Assembly: GCA_028583405.1 (NCBI GenBank)
Contig: CM053260.1
Coordinates: 19,608,813-19,672,812 of the forward strand
Length of the DNA: 64,000 nucleotides
Source of the DNA: Pogonophryne albipinna
Taxonomy: Eukaryota; Chordata; Actinopteri; Perciformes; Artedidraconidae
Direction of reading: 5' to 3'
The notes beneath the pieces were generated by a model. The model made no database searches. It saw only the letters and a program-made list of their open reading frames with translations, and was not told the DNA's origin. Positions within the stretch are counted from its first letter, which is position 1. Each line of letters starts with the position of its first letter. Below, piece by piece: positions 1 through 13,902 of this stretch. The position numbers were made by a program, and so were the translations under genes.

Positions 1-1760
1 TTCCCAAAGTCCAATGCGATGTCTTTTAAGGGTCTTGTTTTGTCAATCAAGACGCCAAATATGTTCAGTTTAAAAGGATGAAATCAGCATTTTCAGAGAA
101 TTTTACATTGAAAATGAAGTATTGATGAAAAGATAACGACAAAAGTGGGAATTTTTTTTTTCTAATTAGTCAACCTATAATTTTGCAATCAGTAATTCAA
201 TATAAATATTGGAGAAAATGGTATTTGAAATCAAACAAGTGGAGATGCAGTGTAATGACCAATTGTAATCTTGTTTAAATGTACCCCTACTGCAGATGGC
301 TTAGGCCACAGATGGGGGGATATAATCTATGCGGGTCATAAAGGGAGTTATGGATCCCCTCAGAATGTCTATGGTGTTGATATTTCAGTGAGTGAGTGTG
401 TCAGGAGAGTAGCAGCTTCAAAGCAGATCGTGCTCGTCGTGTTTGGTGAGACCAGGAAGTCACGATGCCAAAACATGAAAGTCTCATGCTGTGTTTTATT
501 GCAGCCAATTAGGTGTTACAGGTTGCCATTAGAGTAGCGTCTGCAAAAAAAGGAGGATAAAACCAAATGTGGCTTAGAACAAAGAGAGAGAGAAGTGCGG
601 GTGTGGGTTTTCGTCCTGCAGGTCTGCGTTAATGCAGCATGCGTTCCGGCCGAAAGATTTCACTCTCGTTGCATCATCCTCTCTCTGTGGGATCCTTCGC
701 TCTCCTCCTCTCGCATTTGGTTTGGGATGAGTGTGTCTGTGTGTGTGTCTGTGTGTTTATGTTCTCTTCCTCTCCGCCCTGTCCCAGAATCCACCACTCA
801 GCTCTGCTCAGAATGCGTGCTCAGGTCCCACATTGTGCCCCGTTTCTATAAAGACGCCATCGATTTTGAGTGTTTTGTCTGAGAGAAGGGCAACATGTGT
901 CATAGAGGAGGTCGCTTCCTCTTAAAGTGCCACCGGCTCCACACCGCACCCGCCACCCTGTCCTGGCACAGCCCAGAACTGCCAAGCAACAAGAGGGAAA
1001 CAAGAGGCGGAGCCAGAGCGGCGAGTACAGTGAGCCTAATTTGTCAGGAGGGCCGTTGTCAAGGCAGCACTGCCTCTGTTGTCCATTATTATTGGAGGGG
1101 ACTGTCAGATGGGGGCCGGCTGATGGCCGAGCAGGGAGCCAGTTAGTCACAGTGAGAGATGACCGCACCGAACCAGAGGAGGGAGTGCTCATGGAGCTCC
1201 TGTGAGGATTAGCATGCTAACCGCAGGTTTGGAGTCATGAGGCCTGTCAGGGAGGTGCAGCCCTCTGGCTCCTCTGACCTCGGCAGGCCTCTCATTAAAA
1301 CCACTGACCTTTACATACAGAGAGAGAGGTAATTTAAAGGGATGGCTGCACCTACATCCTCATCTCATTGCACTTCCTAAAGACAGAGTGAAGCATGCTG
1401 ATATACATTCAACATGAGAAAATGGGAAAAACGTTTAGACAGTATATCTAGAACATATGCAGCAAGACACAGGTTTAAAAGGTGCTTTACCAAAGGTTTC
1501 AATTACAATATCACCATTACATGGCTTTTTATAGAGACTGTGACTCACAGACGTTTTTAGTTGAATCGAGTGCATGTCCATCATCACATGGTAAAATGGT
1601 CCAGTCAGCATAAATCTGTTATTGTACAGTTAATGTTTCCACGTGGTTAAGTCATGGCTCACTCTGGCCGGCACTGCTGATCGGTGGAGAAACACAACAC
1701 GGAAGATTTGTGGCCATCGTTATGTTGCAGGTCAGAAAGGGGGCTGATCTCAACTATTTT

Positions 1761-1803
1761 ATAGATAGATAGATAGATGGATAGATAGATAGATAGATAG
1801 ATA

Positions 1804-1870
<67 letters not shown>
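1761..1870. repeat. Compound (GATA)n/(GATT)n microsatellite
   Basis: About 45 bp of GATA units, with one GATG interruption, pass directly into about 65 bp of GATT units. The change of unit within one array suggests a point mutation that then spread by slippage. Confidence 0.95.
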
Positions 1871-4024
1871 GGACTGACTCACTCAGTTTAGTCACTTAGA
1901 GATCAATATTCTGATCAGCTAAAGTCAAAGTCCAAATCAATACAATCCAAAAGGTGGAAAACATCTCTGAAAAGCCGAAAAGCTTTCTTGAGATTTGGCA
2001 CAGCTTAACTCGTTGGCCTATATTCCACAGCTGGGTTAAAATAAAATCTGCCTTACATTTTTCATCAACTGTTGGCACATTTGTTTTCCATAAAAGAGAG
2101 GCTAAACAATTTCCCTGTTGCTCTTGATTTCATTGCCCCAGCAAACCGTTATTCCAGTAGGCAAACTTTCTTGACAATGGCTCCTTGGGGAGGAAAATAT
2201 GTTTCTGTTTTCAAGGATCTTGCATCAGCTAAGCATTATTGTGCTTTGTGTTGAATTTTTCAAAAGTTCACGCTTTAGGCCTCTTCAATCTTTTAGGTAC
2301 GCTTAATACACTTCCAAGCCCCCCTGCTTCCAATACCGCCAGCCGGTTCAGGGGATGGGGAATGCAATACTTTTGAAATGTTTGAAAGTCTTACAGTACA
2401 TGTTGTTGTTTTAGATTTACTGATGCTATACTGATAAATTCATTTTCAATAACATAGCTTACTGTATCTCTATTGATATCTTTTTAGGTTTATATATTTT
2501 TTTGATTTGGTACATGTTTTAAAAAGGCATTATAGTTACGGATTAAACAGTTAAAAAACATCATGGTACTCCTATAACACGATCCTTTGTGGTCCCTATA
2601 TTTTCCATGTCTGGCTCTCTTATCTGTGCCATAACATTTCACAGGCTTCATGCACTAGGCTACGTAGTTATTCAACGTAAAAGGCTTAAAGGCCACTTCC
2701 TTTGTTCGGTCAAAAGGTTGTGATTCTCTTCTGTTTGTGTACTTAAAGACTTGGGTTTTGTGCCTTTAGGATTAGAGCTGCAGGTTCCTTTTATCAAGCT
2801 TTGCACAGTGAGGAGGCAGTAGGATGGCGTACTTTATCATATCCGTGCCCAATATCTGTATGTGTACAGTAAATGTAAGGGTTTACACAGGCGCGGATAG
2901 GTTTTCTCTGTATAGTTGTTAATCTCCCTCTGTGCATATGTTTTGGATGCATATGTGTGGGTGATTACAATGCAGAGTATAGCACTGCATTTGCCAAATA
3001 CCAGCCCTAGCCAAAGCAAGACTGCACAGTCACTTTTAATGTTTAATTTTAATATTTATACTTTGCGCTCAAACCCTCAGTGTGAACATGAAAATGGGCC
3101 CAGCTGCAGCTCTCTACTGCAGAGCCTGTCTATGAGGAATTAGCAGCATGACACAGCAGCAATGTGAAAAAAAGAAGCAAAGTTTGTCACAGCGAACTGT
3201 GGCAGCGCTCCATTAATGCACATCCAGCCTGCACCCATTATTTTTAAATATTCCGCTCCAAATGTCTTTTATTTACTTCAAACTCCATTTCATTTTTTGA
3301 AATGTTTCTATTTTTCTATTTCGAACATTGTTCTCAAGGTCAAGTTATGTTTTAATATCGCAGAAAAAGCAAATCATTGTTATTACCTTGCAAACAGACA
3401 TTGTAATAAGCTCGCTTTCTCCAACCAGTGATACTTTCAATTACCTTTTGAGCCCATTGGCTCATTCACACTAAACAAATCATTCGGCTTTGGAGATTCG
3501 TGGTTCATAGAAAGTTGAATTGATGTTTATTCTCAACCAAATTGCTAAACATAACTGGAAGTGGCGTATCTGGGTCTGCCTGCTCGGATACTCTAAAGCA
3601 GGGATTACACGAGCCGTGTACTATTTTGTCCCAGACAGAAAGCACGTCAAAGACTGTTGAGTGTGTGTGGCTTGTCAGGCCCACGCATATTTAGCTTCCT
3701 CTGTATGCATGCGTTCAATCCCCTATGCTGTGCGATGACTGCCAAGTTTGAGTGTCCCTGATTCGATTCACTTTCTTCCCATCTCCCTTCATGCCTATTT
3801 CATGTCCCCCTCAATTAAAAATGCACCATGTTAACTTGTAAAAGGAAGGTGGGAATGGAGGTTAGGGCTTTTCAGAGAACTTTCTCAATTATTTAAGACC
3901 AAGTTTGATGCAAAAAATGGAGGAGGATTAATAAGTCATGGAGAAGTTTTTGAAGGTTTGGGTAGCAAATGTGATTCAAAATGTTCTAATTAAAGGAGCA
4001 GAAGCATCCAACCAAAAGAGAAAT

Positions 4025-4044
4025 GTTTGTTGTTGTTGTTGTTG
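4025..4044. repeat. Short (TTG)n microsatellite
   Basis: About six TTG units, seen directly. Confidence 0.8.
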
Positions 4045-5200
4045 ATTAGGCTTGACAAGTTTTGACTGCCAGAGTCAGCATCCTACATTCAAAACTACTT
4101 CTTCACTTTAACAGATACCAGGGGATATCTGAAGTCAGCAATTTAGGTCAGAGAGGCTTTGTTCCTTTTTTATATTTGGGAAATGTATTTAGTTTGCACA
4201 GTCCTGAACGACAAAAGGCTCGGAATTTATATTTCAACATTTGCATTTGTTTTCCAGACACCCACTGGGTCCACATCATTCCATTTCTTCTCCCAAAACG
4301 GTGCAAATCAGTGCCTTTTGCTACCAGATATTACCATTCAAATCATATTGGCATCACATTGAGGGAAAGTACATCAAGGCTTTATCATATCCTGCTGGTT
4401 GCAGAGCAGATAGACCAAAACACATCTCTGCAGGGAGGGAGATGGTGCAAGAGTGCGTAGAACGACAAGGAGCTCAAGACGGAGAGAGCGAGGGAGAGAG
4501 GGAAGGAGAATTAAAGAGATATTGAAACAGGGATGATGTAAGAGAATGCGTGAAAAGAGACGAGGGAGATCCATGGAGGAGAGTTTGGGTGGGGGGTTGC
4601 ACACAAAGACAGACAAAGAATATCAAGAGGCAGAGAGATATACAAGAATGAGAGCAGCGATTGTAAAGAGAGGTGCAGACTAAAAATGGAGGCACACAGC
4701 GAGATTGTTCAATGACAGGCACAGAGCTGGCAAATAGGAACGGGAGAAAAAGGGACGGGGCTGAGAAGCAAAGACAGACCGAGGGAGAAGTAGAAAGAGT
4801 GAGGAAGTCCCAGAGACAGATGTCGCACTCGCTTGCCTCGGCAGATTGATGGCTTCTGGCCCAGTTCCATGCCAGGCTTTGACCCCTCTGTCCTCTGCTG
4901 TAATTTATAGGCTGCGTTTTGCCAGATTTAAGCACTACTCTGTGGCCATCATGGCTCGAGAAAGGAGAATGACCTTCCTGGGATGGGAGCAGAATTAGAC
5001 CCCTGCAGCTCCAGCCAACCCGGGGGTAAACAAGCAAGTGCCCTCTGTATTAAATGGATCTTTGACAACGTGTTAATTGGACAGGGTTTACTGTATGTTT
5101 GTCAATCTATCTTTTCAGTGTGTGTAGATTGGCTCCTGAACTCCCCTTACATATTTCAATATGGTAATGTGACTCTGAAGTAGTAGGAGGTTTTGATTCC

Positions 5201-5300
5201 GGGTTGTTTGTCTGTTTGTTAGCATCATTTAGGAAGAACTACTGGCCCGGTTTTCATAAAACCTGGCAAAGGGCTGCAGGATTAACTCATTTAGAATACA
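5201..5300. repeat. Probable LINE-type or other teleost dispersed repeat fragment
   Basis: The stretch with tctgtttgttagca, then aactactggcccggttttca, then aaacctggcaaagggctgca resembles a dispersed repeat that I recall from many fish genomes. The match is from memory and diverged; the family is not certain. Confidence 0.4.
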
Positions 5301-8300
5301 CTTTTCATTACCGGTCTGCTCCTTTTGGTGCATTTAAAGTTTACCTTAACTAGAAGGAACAGCCTGGTTTCTTATTGATTGATTAGCTCCTGCCTTCATA
5401 AATCAGGTACTCATTTAGCTAAGATTGCTGGCACAAATTAAATGAAAATCACATCATGGGTTTGCACTGTGGTTTCTTGTAAAGCAAATATGGCCCTGTG
5501 TGTACCCGTAGTGTGGCTTCTAGTATACTAACTTGGCTGGCTGGCCGGGGGGCTCAGCTGGGTTTGTGCTTGTCCATTCAGAGCGTTACTTCAATGCACA
5601 AATCAGCCCAGGGAACGATCTGGACAGAAAGCCTTCAGCAAATTATTACAGATTTGCAATTTAATGGCTTCTGAGGTCTCTCCCAGCCCCACACAGGTTC
5701 CCATTGAGACCGAGCCCATTAGTTTGGTCCTTTAATCACAGAACAGGAGATGGGAATCCTGGCCAAACCTATACATACATTCACTTGGTGTGGAATGATT
5801 TCAGGGGTTTATAGATAGACACAGAGAAGGCTGTGCGTGCGCTCAGGCTCGTGTGTGAGTTTGTTAGCATTGGCTTGTTGATAAGCTTTGCTTTCCCTGG
5901 AGAGTGTGTGCAGGTGTATGTGATTGTTTGTGTGTGAAAGAGAAAAACGTGTTCCTCCATGGATCATTTATCAATACCACGAGGACTCGCTGGGCAGTAG
6001 CAATTAATTTGGCATCGGGTGGACCCGAAGCTAACAAAATTCCAGTTTTCAATGTCATGTTCCAAAAAATATTTTCATTAAAAGTGGTTTCAATTTAAGT
6101 AAAACATGAGCATGTTTTACCCTGCCACATTAAAGTTATTACTTTATCACACTAATTGAATTTAATCATCAAGAAAGAAAAATGGCAAAGTTAGTAATTT
6201 AGTGAGTTAGCTCAGCAAAGTTTCTGATTAAAAGCTCTGCTCTTAGGAATCACACTGTGTGTTCATGTGACTCCAGCACCTCAGCAGAGGGACCAATTAT
6301 AGACTATATTTACAGACCCATCACTTAAACCTGTAAATAAAAACATTAGCTTATTCTGTGAACATTATCAGTAGATCTGAAGTTCCCATGTTTTAGTCCA
6401 TTATGGATTTACAATACAACACATTTCATATTTCTACAGGCAAAACATTTACTTGATAAAATGACATCACTTTTTTTCGATGCTATTTTCAAAGTGTCTT
6501 TAAACAAGTATTTTCCCATGGCTATAGTTGCCCTGATTAATGTGCCATCGATGCAAAAATGTAAAAACTATCACTCCAATCTGCCTTTCAATGTCCCAAT
6601 TTGTCCAAGAGCATGCCAAGCTTTCTAAATGAACTGGATAGTGACTGCCAAAGGGGATGAATATATATAATTATCTGTGACTGGAGAGCCAACAAAGGGA
6701 CTTTGAAATCAACTTTGCGTGCCAAAGGCTTCATTAGCCTGCCGACAACAAAATGTCTCCTTGACTGCGAAAAGACGCAGGTACCTGCAGAGCCATTATA
6801 AGCATGCAGTCGCGCAGCCTCCTGTAGCCCAAGCGCTATCTGTTTGGGATTAGAAGCTGCTTAATGCGCTAATGTTAATATGCTAATGAGTTAATGTGAT
6901 GTTGGAATTATTAGGTGATTTAAGAAATGGCAGGCTGCTGTTTTGTTGGTCTAACGCATTGACACGTTATAAAGGACGGATAACTGTGTTTACTTTGCAT
7001 ATGGAAATCCCTGGATGTCTTTCATGTGTCCTTCCTATAGCGACTAGTGGTCCATGTTAGCTTTGCAAACATCCTAATTGTGTTAAATGGAGGAAAAAGG
7101 GGGGAAGATTAAAAGCCATTAATGTGTGTTGCGTGAGGTTGTGCTATTCCCGGGACGGTGCTTTTGTTCACTTTGGTAAAGCAGACGAGAGTTTCACCTT
7201 GAAACTCAATGCACACCAGAAACATTGTCATTGTGACTACCTAAAACGCTGCTGTCTCTCGCTCGTGCTGCTTCATCCACTGTCAGACTTGCTTTGCTTC
7301 GTCTTTGCATTTCTTTGTGTGATCGCCTCTCTCCATCCGCCTTACTCTCTTTGTACGTCTCTCCCATTTTCTCTCATTCTATCTCTCGCTTGCTTTTCCC
7401 TTTGTAGCACTGGTTCTCTCCATCACTCCCTCTCTCTCTGTCTGTCTGTCTAAGCGTCAGATAAGCTCACTGGGGGAGACTTTAGAGGACTCTCCATCTG
7501 TGTATAAATAGCTCTGGATGAATTATTGAGGGACCTGGGGTTGCTAATAATCCCGCAGGACCCATCTGACAATGACACAGAAGATGGAGGGAAAACAATT
7601 ACGCAGGCTTTCTCCTTCAGAAGAGTGGGAATGGGTGTGGGGGGGACTCGCCGGCCTCTGGGAGCCTCCTCCCGGGGCCCAACATCTTGGCTAATAAACC
7701 CAATTAAGTCTCCGGAATCAATCGGAGCCCCGGGGGCGTCCTCTCTCTTCCTTCCCCGGACGCCGTGCAACAACAGGAAGTGTAATGATTCATGTTCCCC
7801 CTCCTGTGTTTGGCTCGTCCTCTCATCTCCATCTTGCAGGTTGGCAAGGCGGACGGGACAGGACAGGATGTCCGCCGAGGCAGGATAATAGGACAGGGAG
7901 TGGAAAGGAGAAGAGAGGCGAGCAGAGTGGAGAGGAGAGGTGCACCGAGGAATATTAATGGGAGTGTTTATCCTGTAAGTGTTTTACCGGGGGGACGAGA
8001 CATGGGACCACTCCCATGACAGAGCTAAAGCACTTTGTCTTCTTAGTGATACATGATTCATCTGTAGACGGCTTTTTGATTAATCGACTTGGCCCGGTCC
8101 TCGTCTGACTGTTGACACAATATGCTCCTATCAACCTATCTATCAATCTTTGTCACCGTGTTTGCCGCTGCCAGTACACATAGCTACAAAAAACTAAAGT
8201 AAAATGGTATTGTCTCTTTGCATTTTACTCATCAGTCTAATGATTCAGTGTCAGCAGATGCCAACCCTAATGCCAGACAGGAACTTTCCTGCAAAAACCC

Positions 8301-11300
8301 AATGTGACACTTTAACATTTTAACCTGATATCCCGAAAATCGAAAAAACAAAAGTACACATTAAAGCACTTTTTGAATCATATACTAGAAGAAGTGAACT
8401 GTGACGTCAACCATTGGTTTGTTTGCAGATATATTTAACCCTCGAGTTTAGCAATTTTATTTAAAAAAAATGTAACCAGAAGTGACACAAGTGTGAAGCA
8501 AAGTACACCTGAAAGCTGGACAAGACATTTGTAGGTAACTAAAATGTTACAATATCCTTTCATTAACTGAAAACATCCCAGGAAAGGGTTAAACTTTGAG
8601 ACGGAAACACATAGATGAACCAGACCAAACAACTCTGTAACATCAACCTGTCAATCACAAGGTAGACATACTCTAAACAAGTATTCTAAATGTAACCTTC
8701 AACTTGATTGAGAATATAATCTCATCCGAAAAAGGTTTATCGAGGCAATAAATAATTCAGAAGTAAAACAATGTTCTCATACATTTCTATAAAATGGAGA
8801 TAAACAGGAAACTAGAGGATTAAAGTACACCTACTGACAATGTGTGTTATGTCCAGTCTTGCACACAAAAGTCCAGGCGTGCTTTGTGTGCACTTCTACT
8901 CCTGCGCTGGTTTATTGGCATTGGACATGTATCATGAGGTGCGAAACGACCAATGAAACGGCCTGAAAGTACTGCTAATTATATGATACTGGGCTGGTAT
9001 GTCTTCTAAAGCCCTTGGCGTACATAAGAGCAATCCAAATCACAGAGGAGATAAAGCCAGACGTGCAGCCTTAAAGTGCTGTGTCGTCTGGTTTCAGAGG
9101 AGAGAATTAGAATCCCACGATGGGCTCAACAGTGTTTCTGAGGGTTTTCCACCCAAGTTCCCAAATGAAAGACTGAACGGTTATTGGGCATGAAAATGCT
9201 CAAACAAGTCCATCTGTTATCAGTCATACGGTGTTATATTAGTCATCCCCAATCAATTTCCCAAAGTGCCCAACCTGGTACGTATCGACTCAGACTTTTG
9301 GTTAATCTAAGGAGTCCGTGTTTAATAATTCATAACATGAAAAGCTAAATTTGGGTCTCCCAAATATTTCCGGACAAAATGGCTGAGGTAGAATAAAAGG
9401 GCGTCTGCCTGGATGTTGGGGACAGCTCATAATGTGTGTTAGCATTTTCAAATGTGATTCACTCGATGTGAGTGTTGTTAAGGACGTATTTTGTATTCTG
9501 TGGCACGAGAGTTGCAAGTCTGTTTATGTGTGTGGACAAGTGCGTGTGGATAAATGTGTGTGTGTTTTCTGTCCCGACCCTCAAGGGGCCGGTGCGGGGG
9601 GTAAGTGAGGGAGTTTGGTGCGTGGTGTGGGGGGGCGACACTGTCCTAATGATGCATTTTCTACACCATTGATTCAGTCGCTCTGCTCTCCAGTAAATCC
9701 TTCACATGCAACACATTAAAGCTGGCTCTTTTTCCTCCTTCGCCAATCGATTAGCTCAGCTTAGAGACGGCCACTCTGGGAAGCAGGGCGGGAGATGGGA
9801 CTTGTTATCTTCAGGGACTCTCACACACACACAAATAACATTTAAAAGTACTAATTGTTTTTCACACCTTTGTGATGTCCTAAAACATGTAAATCTGTCT
9901 ATGGTTGTAGTATGAAAGTGGATTGAAAGTTGCTTGCAAACGCTATTAAAACTGTAATCTCTGGATTACACATGCATTTTAATACAAAGGTTGCCCCCAT
10001 CCAATTTAATTTGCTTTAGTTTGTTTTCTTTATAGCTTCCAAAAGGTATCTAGTGATGTGTGTAATTATTGAGTTTTTTTGTAGAGTTACCTGCACATTT
10101 ATTCAGGGTATTTTTTTGCAGTAAAGTTAAACTACAACCCTCGCAACCGCACATTTTGCATGATGATTTAACAGTTTTGCAGGAAAGCCCCTGTTTTATT
10201 TGACACTCACCATTCAACCCTTACTCGGTATTCACTCATGATTTACTATAATAGCTTTTTAATTGAGAATCTTTATATGCTCATCTCAGAGATGAATGAT
10301 GTTACTGCTGCAGCCGCTATTTTTCTAAATTACTTTGTACTGCACTGTTACATTTGAGAAAACTGGTGCAGATGTCCTGTAGTAGCCCCTTTCATCTATC
10401 AGTTAATAACTTTCTGGTCTCTCTTTTCTTGCTCTCCAGTTCCATAGCCATGTTGCTGCGTGTTTTTATATTACAGAGTCCTCTTGTTCCTCAGCCGAGA
10501 GAACTTAGGGATCTGCACATACAGTACTTGCCTATAGCTCAGACTGCCATTATACTCCATTATAAATGAATGTACCTCCTCTTTCATAATACTGTCCCTT
10601 AGTTCTGCCTCACTCTGCTGAAATAATATCATACTCAAGACAAGCATTCATTCGTCCTCGAAACATCCCCTGAATTTTAAGGCCTTTTTTTTTACAGAAT
10701 GACAAAAAAAACCTTGATGTGGTCTCTGAACAGTAATTGACGTTCCTTTCGTGATTTTTTCCCCCGCCTGTTCACACAGGAACAGTAGCGTCCTTCTTAC
10801 TCATATTGTGGGCTTCAAAGTGCTTTTTTATTTCATCAGGGTTTACTGCCGCCAATTAAAGATTTTAAGATGATACAGGGGAGAAAGTCGTAGTGTTCCT
10901 CGAGACCTTCAGGCCGTGTGCCCTAAAATAGCCTCTATCCTCTGTCTCTTTTTTTCCATTGTGAGTAATGATCTTAGAGGCCAGCAAAGGTGAAAGGGAT
11001 ATGAGCGTCTGCTGCTCACTTTATTAGATTACTTCCTTGCAGAACCGAAATTGTGAGGGCTTCTCTCAGGGTTTTTCTAATTTGATACCAAATTCAGTCT
11101 CCAGTTCTGATTCATCCAAAACATTTGAATACATATGAGTAAAGGATTATAAGCACACCTCTTTCCAAAGACGTGTTCAACATATGGGGTGAGTCTCACT
11201 TCTCTTATTTTTCATTTCCTCACTCCTCGGGCTCGGTCTCACCGGAAGTTGATTTGTCTGCGCCATCTTGAGTACCGTCCCAGTGGCCTTATTTTTGCCG

Positions 11301-11549
11301 GAGGATCGAGGAGTGATAACGGAGGAGCGATAATCGAGGAACTACCAGACCATCCTCCGGTGAAATCCTCAAACACCCCCCCTTACTGTGTATCGCTCAC
11401 TGATTGGACGATGCAGCGCATGCACTGATCTTGCTGCTGTCAGATGATCAGCTGTGCGGCGTCATCACAAACGGACGTCGCTTCACGTGACGCTCCGGAT
11501 GAAATGATGTCCCATTGCTCTTAAAACTCATTTCCCTGCTTCTCGTGGT

Positions 11550-11626
11550 TTCCTTGCGTCTCTCCATGCTTCCCTGGTGGGAGGGACTAGTCACAGGGAA
11601 ACGACGCAAGTGAGGGACGCAAGGAA
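11550..11626. repeat. Nested inverted repeat (hairpin), possible MITE end
   Basis: TTCCTTGCGTC (11550-11560) is repeated inverted as GACGCAAGGAA (11616-11626). Inside it, TTCCCTG (11570-11576) is inverted as CAGGGAA (11594-11600). The sequence GACGCAAG also occurs twice on the right side. It may be the end of an uncharacterised element; no target duplication was found. Confidence 0.6.
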
Positions 11627-12959
11627 TCAATTTAACCGAAGTGAGATGCAGCCATGGTTCATGATCTGTAGGAGTTATACAAACTCAGAAATCATAGTTG
11701 CAATGCCTTTTATTCCCAAAGTCGAATTTAAACTTTTTTCCATTTTACAGGGTTTGATTGTAACAATCAAAGAGGTCAAATTGTGTGTTTCTGATACAAC
11801 CGTACAAGGGCAATGGTATCATTCTTGATTCAGCAGCTCTCATAATACGACACTTATTAGTTGTCATGGTTTGCACTCAGTGGTACTCGTTTTCACCATA
11901 TGACTCAAAGACTAAGGCTTTATATGCTATTTCTCTGAGCACAATGAGTCAAGAATGTTCCTCTTTACTCTGACCCATTTAAAGAATGAATTGAAGAGTG
12001 TTATCTAAGCCTTAGCACTCATCCAGTCAGAACGCTCTTGTCTTAAGGTCAATCTTTTAAAAAGGAGAAAAAAAAACATTCTTCTGTTTATTGAGCAAAG
12101 GCTGTCCTTGGTCAAACCTTTCAAGCGGCGATAAGTGTTAACAGAACTGAGGTAGGGGGAAATGTGGAGATTTCTATTGACTGACTAAAATTGGACGGCC
12201 TCAAACAAAGTTTCATGCCAAAGTTTTTCGAGGCAGAGTTCCAGGGCTATGCAGCGTGGATTTTCAGCCGTGCCGTGGATAAAGCTTTTAAATGCTATTG
12301 ACTCTTTCTAGGCTCTCACCAAGGTGTTCTGAAATATTTAAATGATCACTGGGAGTTTCTCCCCGTATGTGGCCGGGGATAAAAGGATGAAGTGAGAGGA
12401 GAGAAGTTTTTTATGTCAGCCTCTAAAAATCCCTGAATTAATAGGCACGAGATAATTAGAGAATAATGTGCAATAACATCGTCCCCGAGCTCTCAAGTCT
12501 TGGGTGGTTCAGGCACTGCATGCTGGTAAGAAGTAATTCATGTGTCCAGTAATGCTAAAAAGCGCTAATTCAGGAATACATTAGGAGTTTTACTTTTAAT
12601 GCAATCTTAGTTACTTTCAAAGGAGAATTGTAAGATGGGAGCATCCGCCATCTGGGGCTAGACTCACCACTGAGGTCAGAGAGGTCATGGTCTCTGCTTG
12701 GGGGAATTGGTGGTTTGTATTAACCTTACATTTTGTAATTACATATAAAATACAAACGATGGAACTAAATACCAATGCCACCAATACAAATATGAATGTG
12801 CCAATGAGCAATATTACCATATCAACAATAGATCACATTACTTCATAGGCACAAGGAATAATTTATCACAAAGACTGAACCCCCATATCTATAGTTTTTT
12901 CTGTCTAAGGATAGAGGGTGTCGTTTTTCTCATACTGATATTCTGAACAATCTGTTCTG

Positions 12960-13080
12960 TTGTATTTGCTGTAAAGTGTCTCTACTGTAGGCTATTTTTA
13001 TTATATGTACAGCACTTTGGCTCGACCAAAAATCGTTTATAAATGTGCTATATAAATAAAACTTGATTTGATTTGATTTT
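12960..13080 (+). repeat. Probable LINE 3' tail
   Basis: A run like cagcactttggctc followed by aaatgtgctatataaataaa and ending in TTGAT repeats is typical of 3' ends of fish LINEs (L2/CR1-like or similar). There is no reverse-transcriptase coding region upstream, so it is a 5'-truncated copy. Confidence 0.55.
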
Positions 13081-13854
13081 CATTACTATCTAGAATTTTT
13101 ACTTTTTAAAAACTTTTTTAAAACGTATTAGTGCTGTTTCTGCAGAAAATTACAAAAGATGACTCAAGATGACTATCACCAAACAGCTAGCAGTCAAAGT
13201 TAGCGAGTAGCCTAAACATGTCCCTCAGTAGTTGGCTGAGATTAATTTAAAACATAACTTAATTGATTGCTAAAGTGTCTCTGTATCTGCTGGATGTATA
13301 CAGTAAATAGCTGGCTTATACCTCCAAAGGGATAATATGTCTGTGTTGTGTTTACAGCTTGCTTTGCCGCCCCCAAGTGACCAATACGTTTAAAACAAAT
13401 TAGCGGAAAAAACCTGGTTGCGTCATATTGTCCAAATGTTATTCTTTTCAACCTATGCTAAAATATCTGACATATTTCTTCATTGCAATATGGCAGTTAT
13501 TCATGTAAGTAAAAAAACAACCTGGCATTTTTTTTATTTTCAGTGAAATCACAATGTTGGATTTTAAATATATTGCTCTCAAAAAGTAAACTTAAAAACC
13601 AAATATCCTTTCTGTAGATATGAAAATATACTTTCCCAAAAGTCAACTTGTTGTGAAACTCAGCAAAGACAGCTCATCATGTTTCCCATAGTTACCAAGG
13701 TCAAAGCTCCATGTGGTCCAACACAGCTGTCGTTTAAATGAGGTCTGGTGACAGTTGGTGGAGATTTCACCGTCTTTTCTTCTTTCCCCACCAGTAAGTA
13801 GTCACCATTCCCTTGCTGCTTTCTTTCATCTCTTCTCCTTTTCTTCTCCATATT

Positions 13855-13902
13855 CCTCTCTCTCTCTCTCTCTCTCTCACTCTCTTACTGTTTCTCTCTC
13901 TC
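13855..13902. repeat. (CT)n microsatellite
   Basis: Perfect then interrupted CT units within a wider pyrimidine-rich region. Confidence 0.9.

Noticed and set aside
4474..5037. Minus-strand 187-codon open frame
   Set aside because: It comes from purine-rich DNA read on the other strand; it is Ser/Leu-rich with no recognisable domain.
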